From JAHELQ01 sp965603365 (lineage in GTDB: Bacteria; Acidobacteriota; Aminicenantia; UBA2199): a stretch of DNA of 17,907 bases. Below the pieces are notes generated by a model. The model saw only the letters and a list, made by a program, of their open reading frames with translations, did no database searches and was not told where the DNA came from. The translations under genes and the position numbers were made by a program. Location: NCBI GenBank assembly GCA_965603365.1, contig CBFDCR010000096.1, positions 1-17,907 on the forward strand. Reading direction: 5' to 3'. Positions 9,001 to 17,800 of this stretch are shown here, piece after piece (position 1 is the stretch's first letter; each line of letters begins with the position of its first letter).

Positions 9001-9019
9001 GAGTGATTTCGGGTTTTAG
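2999..9019 (+). CDS. Hybrid PKS-NRPS protein KS-AT-KR-ACP-C
   Basis: A 2006-residue megasynthase that should extend a chain by one malonyl-type unit, reduce the beta-keto group and hand the product to an amino acid. KS (about 10-432) has Cys178 in the variant TQCSTSL, His314 in EAHGTGT and His352 in NVGHLD. AT (about 527-840) has GHSFGE with nucleophile Ser638 and His737 in RANHS, so it looks active; GHSFG favours malonyl, but RANH at the specificity position is atypical. A post-AT linker ends in YPFDRQRYW. KR comprises a structural half from about 918 and a catalytic half with GGLGGVG at 1174-1180 and Ser1319, Tyr1332 and Asn1336 intact. ACP (about 1458-1532) carries Ser1495 in LGGDSL. The C domain (from about 1551) has YYPQSSAQKRL, RHESLRTSF and the variant motif AHIIADG, in which the first His is Ala1682 while His1683 and Asp1687 remain. 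No DH motif is seen between AT and KR. The C domain ends the protein, so the acceptor amino acid must come in trans from the next gene. Confidence 0.95.
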   Translation: MSINNSIRPGLDIAVIGMAGRFPGASNIDGFWENLKSGVESIRFFTDQELIEAGVRPSLLEDPHYVKAKGVIEDFECFDAAFFGYTPGEAEKMDPQVRIFHQCVWHALEDAGYEPAAFGGAIGLYGGASNNTAWEVMALQGDSNIFADVQLTDKDHLSTRISHNLNLTGPSFTVETQCSTSLVALHLACQALLSGECDMSVAGGISMTLPPKSGYLYQEGLLFSPDGHCRSFEKRAGGTVFGNGAGAVVLRRIEEAMADGDHIYAVVKGTAVNNDGSRKISYSAPGVDGQVAVIRMAHKIAGVDPESITYVEAHGTGTSLGDPIEVEALKLAFNTDKRGYCRIGSVKANVGHLDNAAGITGLIKTALALKHRLIPPNPYFEEPNPKIDFENSPFRVVTHLTPWDSDGHPRRAGVNSFGIGGTNAHVILQEPPKAVRRPPQKGVYHLIVLSAKTETALRLISRNLAHHFRENPRIDLVDAAYTLQVGRRAFAYRRMLLCSDLDEAVNGLESHDSQKLPLSFAGEKKRAVVFMFAGQGSQYENMGLELYRAEASFRADIDSCFDLLESIMGRMVKHILYPGKESSAEGGRQPEGRRPAERERRKIDEVIYAGPIKFIFDYCMARLLMRWGIQPQALIGHSFGEYVAACLSGVFSLEDALTLVVLRGQLMKKTPPGAMMSVPLSQEELKPFLTDDLSLAAINTPSLCIVSGATGAVETLEREMAQRGCECVRLNFPRANHSRLMEPILAEFQEGVSKVKRNSPQIPYISNVTGSWITAEEAASPAYWATHMRQTVRFFDGITELLKEPNALFVQVGAGRGLSLFVDQHPAKRSGQLALYLLRHHREKISDIYFLLDKIGQLWLSGVRVDWPALYSGEKRRRISLPLYPFDRQRYWSYPDRFLKKLKGGIGKTMPLKKQEIADWFYVPLWKPSAWPLRREVGRPDRSCWLLFMDKGGLAEVLLQRLAQQNQEVIRVTGGDVFTKVGNDAFILNPQRDDHYPLLFKELRLLGKRPGQILHLWGLTGNESSGDELEPGWVRRILDSGFYSLINLAKALGEDDLEGECTIGVVADGMWKVGNGDSLSPAKATVLGPIKTIPKEYPNMRCFGVDIPVSGAGSTLEAKLADRLLAEFFVESPDRCIAYRGNYRLVENFAPVRLNRPEEMLSRLREEGVYLVIGGLGGVGLVLAGYLAKTVRARLVLVGRSPFPAREDWQSRLSSPQNDDTGDRIRKILELEEMGAKLLVLSADVSSRQQMESVVRQAQREFGRINGIVHSAMVVDGTVIPGRTRQMSEKVMAPKVMGTLVLDEIFRDRELDFFLLCSSIAALSGLVGEVGYCAANAFQDAFALYRSDRESGFTVSINWDAWQEVGQAVKTAERLSGSFGTGSQQMIRHGILPPEGVEVFRRVMDGDFPLVAVSTRDLNLLLATRDIQGVEESTSNEKSREVVNRVVLKERPPSKTEYVAPTTDTEKVLAEVWQGFFGFDKVGIFDDFFELGGDSLKAMIVTSRIHKCLDVKVPLAEYFNRPTIKGLADYIKGSGKKNTFSGIKAVEEREYYPQSSAQKRLFFLQQMDKKSIGYNETMVVVLVGDLQRGKMAQTFAKIIHRHESLRTSFRLIAEEPVQVIHDDVEFALDYDETGCQLEEEVIEMVDNFVRPFDLSRTPLLRVKLIKIGGVEPAKYFQVIDMAHIIADGISQNIFVKDLMALYAGRELNSLNIQYKDYVGWRLSREEREREARQQAYWLKEFGENIPVLNLPTDYPRPAVKSYEGSMINFTLEKEDTARLRRVAAKEGLTLYMLFLGIYNVLLSKLCAQEDITVGTVTAGRINQEFEGVMGMFVNTLALRNYPSGEKPLREFLRELKERTLAAFENQDYPFEELVECVVGQREPGKNPLFDVVFAFQNLYSPQANETEAIEVYGLTLKPYEYTRRASKFDLTLRGVETRDSILLTIEYSTKLFKLETIKRFIGYFNEIVALLSTDIDIPLQDIKISYDLLDPESDLLLEEAGSDFGF

Positions 9020-9022
9020 GGA
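9018..9022 (+). promoter_or_regulatory. Ribosome binding site deciding the start of the NRPS gene
   Basis: AGGGA overlaps the stop of the upstream gene and lies 7 bases before the ATG at 9030. The ATG at 9024 would be only one base away, and the longest open frame starts at 8955 within the upstream gene without a comparable site. This favours 9030; 9024 would add two residues. Confidence 0.5.
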
Positions 9023-9029
9023 TATGAAG

Positions 9030-11798
9030 ATGGAAACGGCAAAATATCCGGATAAATTGACGATAGCTGCCAGCCAAAAGGTTAAAGAGGAAAAATATTG
9101 GCAAGATAGGCTGTCAGGAGAGTTGGTCCCTACCTATTTCCCCTTTGACTGGGGAGACAGCCGGGGAAGGAGGTATGAACCGTCTTCTCTGAGGGGTGAA
9201 TTTCCCGGGAAACTCTTTTGTGGCTTGAAAAAGCTGTGCAATCAATCGGATGTCCGGCTGCATATGATCCTGGTGGCAGGGGTGGTCGTATTATTAAACA
9301 AATATACCGGGAGCAGGGATGTGGTGGTGTGTGCGCCCATTTACCGCCAGAAGGTATCCGGCGAGTTTACCAATACCATCCTGTTGTTAAGAAATAAAAT
9401 AGAGCCAGCTATGAGTTTTAGAGAGTTGCTGGTCCGGGTAAAAGAAACGATTGTTGGGGCTGTCGAGAACCAGGGCTATCCCCTCCAGGTGTTGATGGAT
9501 CGCTTAAATATACCCTTCTCCGGGGTAGGATTTGGACTGCTGAGCACGGCAATATTACTGCAAAATATTCATGACCGGCAATATATCCGCCATATTAATC
9601 CCAATATGACCTTTTCCTTTAAAAGGCTGGAACAGTCGCTGGAAGCGGGGGTGGAGTACAATGCCCGGGTATACCGCCGGGAAACTGTCAGCCGCATTCT
9701 CCACCACCTGGAATACCTGTTGACTGAATCCCTCGGTGATATCGATCGAACGCTGTCGGCTCTCCAGGTAATGAGTGAGAGTGAAAGGAGACAGATGTTG
9801 GATACGCTCGACCACACCGCGGTGGGCTGCCCGGGCGACACAACCATCCAGTGCCTGTTTGAAGAACAGGCAGCGAAGACCCCAGACCATATTGCCGTGG
9901 TTGCCCCGGCAGCCGGTACACCTGGAGAGAGGAAATTAACTGGGTCTCAAAGATCTTTTGGGTCTGTCAGCTATGAAGAATTAAACCGGCAAGCCAGCCG
10001 GTTGGCCGCTTTGCTTCGGGAAAAGGGTGTAAAACCCGATACCATTGTGGCCATTATGGTGGAACGTTCCTTAGAGATGATCGTCGGTATATTGGGCATC
10101 CTGAAAGCCGGCGGCGCCTACCTGCCCATTGAACCCGGTTACCCCGAGGCTCGCATCAATTATATGTTGGCCGACAGTTGCGCCCATCTTTTCCTGACGG
10201 CCCGGAGTTTGGTTGAAAAAGTTGAGAAAGTGAGAAAGTTAGAGAGTGAAACGGTGATCCTGGAAGATCTCTCGAGAGGCTCTCACCCACTTTCTCCCCA
10301 CCTGATCCCTTCGAGTTTGGCCTATGTGATCTACACCTCCGGCACCACCGGCAGGCCTAAAGGTGCCTTGATTGAACATCGCAATGTGGTCAGGCTGATG
10401 TTTAATGATGAGTTTCAATTTGATTTTGGCTCCACCGATACCTGGACGATGTTTCATTCGTACTGCTTTGATTTTTCTGTCTGGGAGATGTACGGTGCCC
10501 TGTTGTATGGCGGTAAACTGGTGTTGATATCGGTGGAGACAGCCAGGGAACCGGCAAAGTTCCTGGACATATTAAAGGAACAAAAGGTGACCGTATTGAA
10601 TCAAACCCCCTCGGCCTTTTATAGTTTAATGAATGCGGAACAGGAGAGTCAATCGGGGGAACTGGCTGTCAGGTATGTGATATTTGGGGGAGAGGCGTTA
10701 AACCCCCTTCGATTAAAAGAGTGGAGGGAAAGATATCCCGGCCAAAAATTAATCAATATGTTTGGGATTACCGAAACAACCGTGCACGTTACTTATAAAG
10801 AAATCGGCGACGATGAGATCCAGTCGAATATTAGCAATATCGGCATGGCGATACCCACCTTGAAGACTTTTATAATGGATAACAATTTAAACCTGCTGCC
10901 CATCGGTGTTTCCGGGGAGTTGTGTGTCGGCGGTGAAGGGCTGGGCAGGGGATATTTAAATAGGATAAAGCTAACAGTAGAAAAATTTGTAGAAAACCCG
11001 CTGCAGCCTGGGGAGCGGTTATACCGGTCTGGAGACCTGGCCAGGTTATTATCCAACGGGGAGATGGAATATCTGGGCCGGATCGACCAACAGGTGAAGA
11101 TAAGGGGCTACCGGATCGAATTGGCAGAGATAGAGAGTCAATTGTTAAAGCATGAAAAGGTAAACGAAGCAGTGGTGACGGTAAAAGCGGATGAGTGGGG
11201 TAATCAATACCTGTGTGCCTATGTAGTGCCGGTCAATGGCGGTGCGCCCGGTAAAGCAGAAGATCTCAATATGTCGGAGTTAAGGGAATATTTAGGGAAA
11301 ATGCTGCCCGATTATATGATACCCTACCATTACAAACAACTGGAGCAAATTCCCTTAACCGCCAATGGGAAAGTGGATCGAAAAGCACTTCTGACCATGG
11401 ATACCGCCAAAATAGGGACGGGAACTGCCTATGTGCCATTGAGGAATGAAGTGGAAATGCGGATTGCCGAAGTATGGAAGGAGGTCTTAAAACACGATCG
11501 GATCGGGCGGGATGATAATTTCTTTGATCTGGGTGGGAATTCTTTGAATATCATTCATGTCGCCAATAAGTTACAGAGTACCTTTGGCATGGAAATTCCC
11601 GTGGTCTCCATATTCGAGTATCCCACCATTGGCACCCTTTTTCAGTATCTAACCCGGGAAGGAGACATTGGGCAGCCGCCAGGGCCAGCCGGTGTCGGGG
11701 AAGAGGAAATTAATCGTTTTGATGCGCTGGAGGCAGCAAAAAGCAGCAGGAAAAGACAGCAGGCCCGGAGAAGTCTGAGTATAAATAGGGAACTCTAA
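9030..11798 (+). CDS. NRPS module: half condensation domain, threonine adenylation domain, PCP
   Basis: About 922 residues from the chosen ATG at 9030 (947 if begun at 8955, which would add residues that read as out-of-frame upstream sequence). Residues about 18-245 match only the C-terminal half of a condensation domain (KYWQDRLSGEL at the start, ENQGYP further on); the catalytic HHxxxDG lobe is absent. The adenylation domain (about 271-790) is complete: YTSGTTGRPKG, NMFGITETT, YRSGDLAR, a QVKIRGYRIE core and catalytic Lys781. The ten pocket residues read by eye are D481, F482, W485, N524, I551, G553, M577, V585, H586 and K781. This is DFWNIGMVHK, the classical threonine code. It therefore probably activates L-threonine with ATP and loads it on the PCP (about 801-875, Ser838 in LGGNSL). 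A charged tail (876-922) may dock with the next ketosynthase. The gene follows the upstream stop by 10 bases. It would serve as acceptor for the C domain of the preceding protein and donor for the following PKS. There is no epimerisation or thioesterase domain. Confidence 0.93.
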   Translation: METAKYPDKLTIAASQKVKEEKYWQDRLSGELVPTYFPFDWGDSRGRRYEPSSLRGEFPGKLFCGLKKLCNQSDVRLHMILVAGVVVLLNKYTGSRDVVVCAPIYRQKVSGEFTNTILLLRNKIEPAMSFRELLVRVKETIVGAVENQGYPLQVLMDRLNIPFSGVGFGLLSTAILLQNIHDRQYIRHINPNMTFSFKRLEQSLEAGVEYNARVYRRETVSRILHHLEYLLTESLGDIDRTLSALQVMSESERRQMLDTLDHTAVGCPGDTTIQCLFEEQAAKTPDHIAVVAPAAGTPGERKLTGSQRSFGSVSYEELNRQASRLAALLREKGVKPDTIVAIMVERSLEMIVGILGILKAGGAYLPIEPGYPEARINYMLADSCAHLFLTARSLVEKVEKVRKLESETVILEDLSRGSHPLSPHLIPSSLAYVIYTSGTTGRPKGALIEHRNVVRLMFNDEFQFDFGSTDTWTMFHSYCFDFSVWEMYGALLYGGKLVLISVETAREPAKFLDILKEQKVTVLNQTPSAFYSLMNAEQESQSGELAVRYVIFGGEALNPLRLKEWRERYPGQKLINMFGITETTVHVTYKEIGDDEIQSNISNIGMAIPTLKTFIMDNNLNLLPIGVSGELCVGGEGLGRGYLNRIKLTVEKFVENPLQPGERLYRSGDLARLLSNGEMEYLGRIDQQVKIRGYRIELAEIESQLLKHEKVNEAVVTVKADEWGNQYLCAYVVPVNGGAPGKAEDLNMSELREYLGKMLPDYMIPYHYKQLEQIPLTANGKVDRKALLTMDTAKIGTGTAYVPLRNEVEMRIAEVWKEVLKHDRIGRDDNFFDLGGNSLNIIHVANKLQSTFGMEIPVVSIFEYPTIGTLFQYLTREGDIGQPPGPAGVGEEEINRFDALEAAKSSRKRQQARRSLSINREL
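9081..9764 (+). other. C-terminal half of a condensation domain without the catalytic lobe
   Basis: The segment can be followed along the second half of the C domains in the flanking genes: a YW pair at the lobe boundary, a central IL-LRN strand where they have FVNTLA-LRN, the ENQGYP segment and the closing C-to-A linker (MSESERRQML). Nothing resembling HHxxxDG or the YYPxSSxQKRL opening precedes it, and only about 17 residues lie upstream. I recall similar half-C-A-PCP proteins in other uncultured bacteria, so this may be an established though poorly understood form and not decay. Confidence 0.8.
9840..11400 (+). other. Adenylation domain with threonine specificity code
   Basis: The pocket positions were read from FDFSVWE (D, F, W), VLNQTPSAF (N), VIFGGEAL (I, G), NMFGITETTVHV (M, V, H) and the A10 lysine in ANGKVDRK. 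Their combination DFWNIGMVHK equals the textbook L-Thr signature. All core motifs A3 to A10 appear intact, so activity is expected. Confidence 0.85.
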
Positions 11799-11808
11799 TG
11801 GGAAGCGG

Positions 11809-11813
11809 AAGGA
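11809..11813 (+). promoter_or_regulatory. Ribosome binding site deciding the start of the fourth gene
   Basis: AAGGA lies 8 bases before the ATG at 11822 and is the better of two possibilities. The in-frame alternative ATG at 11798 overlaps the upstream stop in a TAATG arrangement and has AGGGA at 11787-11791 six bases before it; it would add eight residues. A coupled start at 11798 cannot be ruled out. Confidence 0.5.
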
Positions 11814-11821
11814 ATCAATCT

Positions 11822-14800
11822 ATGATAGAACAAAAACCAGGGCATTTCACCGGTGCTGAAATAGCGGTTATCGGTATGGCCGGAAGGTTCCCGGGTGCGG
11901 ATAAAATCGATCAATTCTGGGAAAATTTGAAAAGCGGTGTGGAATCCCTTACTTTTCTATCGGATCAAGAACTGGGAAAAGCAGGTGTTTCTGCTGAATT
12001 GATAAAAAATCCCGGCTATGTAAAAACAGGCGGCGGGGTCCTGGAAAATAAGAAATATTTCGATGCCTCTTTTTTTGGATATACCCCCCTGGAAGCGCGG
12101 TTACTGAATCCCCAGATTCGGGTCTTTTATGAATGCGCATGGGAAGCCCTGGAGAATGCCGCCTATAATCCGTTCAGCGGCAACCAACTCATCGGTATTT
12201 TCGCCGGCGCATCATCCTCATTTCACTGGGAAGCCCTGGCCATGTTATCCGGCGATGTTGGAACTGTCGGGGGTTTTGCCCTACCACTGTTAACCGAAGA
12301 GAATAATTTGTCTACCCGTTTGGCCTACCACTTGAATTTAAAAGGCCCTGCCGTGGCTGTTCAGACTGCCTGTTCCACCTCACTGGTGGCCATTCACATG
12401 GCCTGCCAGGCCCTGTTGAATGGGGAGTGCGATATGGCCTTGGCTGGCGGCGTCTCAGTCAATTCGCAGCAGATGAACGGATATCTTTACCAGGCGGGTA
12501 TGGTGAATTCACCCGATGGCCACTGCCGGGCCTTTGATGCCAGGGCTAAGGGCATGAACATCGGTGAAGGCTGCGGGGTTGTGGTATTAAAACGGCTGGA
12601 ACATGCCGCCGCCCATGGCGATTATATTCATGCTGTGATAAAAGGCACGGCCATCAACAACGATGGTATACGAAAAGTAGGCTATACTGCTCCCAGTGTA
12701 ACCGGCCAGGCAGAGGTGATCCAGGTCACCCATCAGGTGGCGGAAGTAGAGCCAGAGAGTATTACCTATCTTGAAACCCATGGTACCGGCACAATATTGG
12801 GCGACCCCATCGAGATTAGGGCATTAAAGCGGGCATTTAAAACGGACAAAAAGGGGTATTGTGCCTTAGGCTCTGTTAAAACCAATATCGGCCACCTGGA
12901 CAGCGCAGCCGGAGTTGCCAGTTTTATAAAGACCGTTCTGGCACTAAAATACCGGTTGATCCCCCCTTCGCTGCATGTTGAGACCCCAAATCCCGAAATC
13001 GATTTTGAAAACAGCCCATTTTTTGTCAATAACCGTTTGCGGGAATGGGAAACAAATGGACGTCCCTTACGGGCCGGCGTCAGCTCCTTTGGCATCGGCG
13101 GCACCAATGCCCACATCATACTTGAGGAGTGGTCCCCGCGACCTTTCCCAGGTGCATCTAACAGGGATTTTCAGTTAATTCTAATATCCGCCAAAACCCC
13201 CACGGCATTAGAGCGGATGACCGAAAATTTAGTGGACTATTTAAAGGAAAATTCCGGTGCCAATCTTGCCGATGTGGCCTATACACTCCAGGTGGGCAGA
13301 AGAGCCTTTCCCTGCAAAAAGATGACAGTATGCCCCAACTCCAATGTTGAGGAATTAATCGCTGAGTTATCCTTCACAGATTCCAGGAAAGTTCATACAT
13401 TTTCTTCAGAAGAGGGGGAAAAACAGGTCGTCTTTATGTTTTGCGGCCAGGGGGCTCATTATATCGATATGGGATTGGAACTGTATCAAAGGGAACCTAT
13501 ATTTCGCCAGCAGATGGATCGCTGTTTTGATATTTTACGGCCCATAATGGATTGTGATTTAAGAGAGGTCTTCTTGCCGGGATTACATTCCACCTCTTCT
13601 TACTCTTCCCCGGGGGGTAAAGATGAACTGATTCATCGCCAGGATATTTCCCAACCGATGTTTTTTGTCTTTGAATTTGCACTGGCGCGGCTTTTAATGG
13701 AATGGGGCATAAAGCCTGATGCCATGATAGGCTACAGTATCGGTGAATATGTAGCCGCTCATCTTGCCGGGGTATTTTCACTGGAAGATGCGTTGACCCT
13801 GGTGGCCTCAAGAGGCAAACTGATGCAGCAACTGCCGCCCGGGGTCATGCTGAGTGTCCCGATTCCCGAAGAGGAACTGAGGCCACTATTAAATAAAGAT
13901 CTGTCATTGGCTGCTGTTAATGAACCCACCTGTATCGTAGCCGGCTCAAATGAGGCGATTGGGGCATTTGAAAGAAAATTGAGAGAAAAAAAATATATGT
14001 GTCGGCGGTTGAGCATCTCCCATGCTGGCCATTCGGTGATGCTGGATTCGATGCTTGAGGAATTTAAAGAGGAATTTGGTCCGATCAATTTAGAGGCGCC
14101 CAAGATTCCATATATATCAAGTCTTACCGGGAGGTGGATATCAAATGAAGAGGCCACATCCCCTGAATATTGGGCCAGGCATTTAAGAGAAACCGTACGC
14201 TTTTCGGATGGAATCAAAGAACTGATGAGAAAGTCCGGCTCCGTATTTATAGAAATAGGGCCCGGTCACGATTTGAGTGCATTGGTCAAGCGTTTTATAG
14301 ACAGCGACAGTAATCATGGGCACCGACACCAGATCGTTAACATGATAAGACATCGGCAAAAAAAAGTGTCGGATATGTATTACCTGATGAGTAGAGTCGC
14401 TCAGTTATGGCTTTATGGGGTCAGCCTGGATTGGAATAAATTTTATGCAGGGAAGGAGCGACGCCGCCTCCCCTTGCCCACCTATCCTTTTGAAAGGCAG
14501 CAATACTGGTTAGAGGGAAACCTCTTTGATATTTATGCAAAAAAGTCATCATCCCCATCCGTAGGAGAAGCACTGCTTCGGAAAAAACCGGATATGGCAG
14601 ATTGGTTTTATGTTCCATCGTGGCAGCGTTCCATGCTGCCGGAGCCGAATCATGATAATGATGAAAATAGGCCGGGGCAAAATAAAACCAATTGGCTGGT
14701 GTTTCTTGATGATGATAGTGGAGGCAGCGGCCGCTCTTTTGGCTCTCTATGTGTCGAACGATTAAGGCAGGAAGGCCATGAGGTGAGGACCGTTGAGTTG

Positions 14801-17800
14801 GGGAGGGAATTTAAAAAATTCAGACAGGACGCTTATACCATTGATCCCGGCGAGTACCATGACTATTGCAGATTGTTCGATGACCTATACAATTTAGAAG
14901 AGGGGAAAAGACCGAAGCGAATCGTCCATTTTTGGAGCCTCAGCCGAAATTGTCTTGATAGACTGAGCCCGGAAGCAACTAAAAGAGCCCAGGAATTGGG
15001 GTTTTACAGTATACTCAACATCGGGTGGGCGATTGGGCGGCAGCATTCAAGTAGTGGATACCGGGTTGATGTGGTCACCAACAACATCCAGGAAGTAACC
15101 GGGGACGAAGCCCTCGCGCCTTATAAAGCCACTCTACTGGGCCCCCTGAAGGTCATTCCCCAGGAGTACCCGAACATAAGATGTCACTGTATAGATATTG
15201 TTTTGCCCCCATCCGGGAGGTTACAGGAAGAGATGATCGCCGAACAGGTGGCGGAGGAGTTGAGGGCCCATTCTTCTGATCCGGTTATTGCCTATAGATC
15301 AAATTTTCGTTGGCTTCAAACCTTCGAACCTGTCCGATTGGAACAATCCCCACCGGCAAAGATGTTAAGGGAGGGGGGCGTTTACCTGATTACAGGAGGT
15401 CTCGGTAGGATCGGGCTTATATTGGCAGAATATCTTGCCAGGACGGTAAAGGCCAAATTGATACTGACCGGTCGTTCGGCCGTGCCCCCCAGAGATGAAA
15501 AGAAAATCCGGAAACTTCAACAACTTGAAGAATTTGGGGGAGAAGTCCTGGTCATGAGTGCCGATACTGCCGATTCCCGGCAAATGAAAGCAGCCATTGA
15601 CCAGGCAGAGAAGAGATTTGGGCCCATTAACGGTGTGATTCATTCATCTGTGGTACCCCAGGATCAGACCTTCAACCTGGTTGAACATATAAGCAAAGAC
15701 AAATGTGAGCTGCAGTTTCAAGCAAAAATATACGGTGTTCTGGTATTGGAAGAACTTCTGCGGGACAAAGAGTTTGATTTTTGTTTGTTAATGTCTTCCA
15801 TAGCATCTGTGCTGGGGGGATTGGGGTTTGCGGCTTATGCGGCGGCAAATCTTTTCATGGATCTCTTTGTCCGTTGGTGTGACAGGACAAGCCGCGGCCG
15901 TTGGCTTAGTGTAAACTGGGACGGCTGGCAGGTGGAGGATGCAGACAGCGATAATGGTGATCCAGGGGGCGTGGGGGCCACCTTGAGCCGACTGCGCATG
16001 ACACCTGAAGAGGGGCAGGAGGCATTTCAACGTATTTTATCCTCCACCAGAACCAATCATTTCATCCAAACCCCGGGAGATTTGCACACCAGGATCGATC
16101 AGTGGATCAAACTGGAATCTGTAAACGCCGAGGAAGGATCTGTGACTAAACCTTCGGCACCTTTGTTGGCAAGACCCAACTTATTGAGCACCTATACGGC
16201 GCCGCGAAGTCCCATTGAAGAAGCCATGGTGGAGATTTTTCAAAGAATGTTCGGCGTTGAGCCAATCGGCATCCAGGATGATTTTTTTGAACTGGGTGGG
16301 GATTCCTTAAAGGCTATTACTGTGATTGCCGTGATTCACAGGCGGTTGAATGTCGAAATACCATTATCTGTATTTTTTGCCAGTCCCACCATCGAAAAAC
16401 TGGCAGAGTATATTGAAGAGACCGAAGGCGGCAGTTACACCGCCATCCCTGCTGTAGAAAAAAAAGAGTACTATCCCCTCTCCTCCCCACAGAAGCGACT
16501 GTACATTCTTCAAGCGATGAATGAAAGGAACATCGGCTATAATGAGATGAAGATGGTGTTACTGGAAGGCAGCCTGGAGCGGGAAAAATTTGAGACGGCC
16601 TTCCACCGTTTGATAGAAAGACATGAAGTTTTCCGAACCTCCATTCGCATGGTAGATCGGGAACCCATGCAAACCATAAACGATGAAGTGGAATTTGAAA
16701 TTGAATATTATGAATCAGGCCCTTCGATTGAGAATATACTTAAAAACTTTGTAAGGCCTTTTGATCTTTCCCGTGCCCCGTTTTTCAGGGTCGGCCTAAT
16801 AAAAATTGGCGAACGGCAGCATCTCCTGATGATCGACATGCACCATATCGTGACCGACGGTGTTTCCCATGAGATTTTTGTCGGGGACATTTTAGCGTTT
16901 TATGCAGGCCGGGGACTGCCCCCGCTGCGTATCCAGTACAAAGATTACGCGGAGTGGCTGAATAGCCCTCGGCAGCAAGCGGCTTTAGAGAGGTGGGAGG
17001 CTTATTGGCTGCACCAATTCCAGGGTAACATACCGGTGTTGAACCTACCCACCGATTATGCCAGGCCGGAAATCCAGAGCTTTGAAGGTCATACCGCAGC
17101 ATTTTGGCTGGACAGAGAAGAGACACGGCAGTTAAAGGAACTGGCAGCCGCGCATGATGTCACCCTATATATGGTGCTCCTGGCCATATTTGATGTATTC
17201 CTTGCCAAAGTCAGCGGCCAGGAGGATGTGGTGGTGGGCACGGGAGTGGCGGGCCGGAGGCACTCGGACCTTCTAAGCATCATGGGAATTTTTGTAAATA
17301 CCCTGGCTATAAGAAATTATCCGAATCTATGGAAAACATTTCGTCAATTATTAAAGGAGATCAAAGAAACGACTCTAGGAGCCTTTGAAAACCAGGAGTA
17401 TCCCTTTGAAGTGCTGGTGGAGAAGGTGGACATCGTTAGGGATACCAGCCGCAATCCCCTATTTGATGTGATGCTTATGTTGCAAAACATCGATGCCCAG
17501 GTTGATGGGAAGCCTGAAAGTGCTGCCCTCTCCTTCGCGCCCACGCCTGCGGCCAACCTGGAGGTAAAATCCTACGGTTACCAAAAAAGGATATCGAAAT
17601 TCGATCTCACCCTGTTTGTCGAAGAGATAAACGGCCGACTCTTCTGTTATTTTGAATACGCCACCAGGCTTTTTAAATCCGCAACCATTGATTGGTTTGT
17701 CATCTTTTTTAAAGAGATTGCCGCTTTTGTTGTATCGAATCCTGATCAAAGGCTGCGGGAAATCCAGGGAATTTCCAGGGAGAGAAGAGAAGAGATCATC

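Noticed and set aside
8955..9029. Longer start for the NRPS gene at 8955
   Set aside because: It has no good ribosome binding site, overlaps the upstream gene by 65 bases, and the added residues look like out-of-frame upstream sequence. The ATG at 9030 has AGGGA at a suitable distance.
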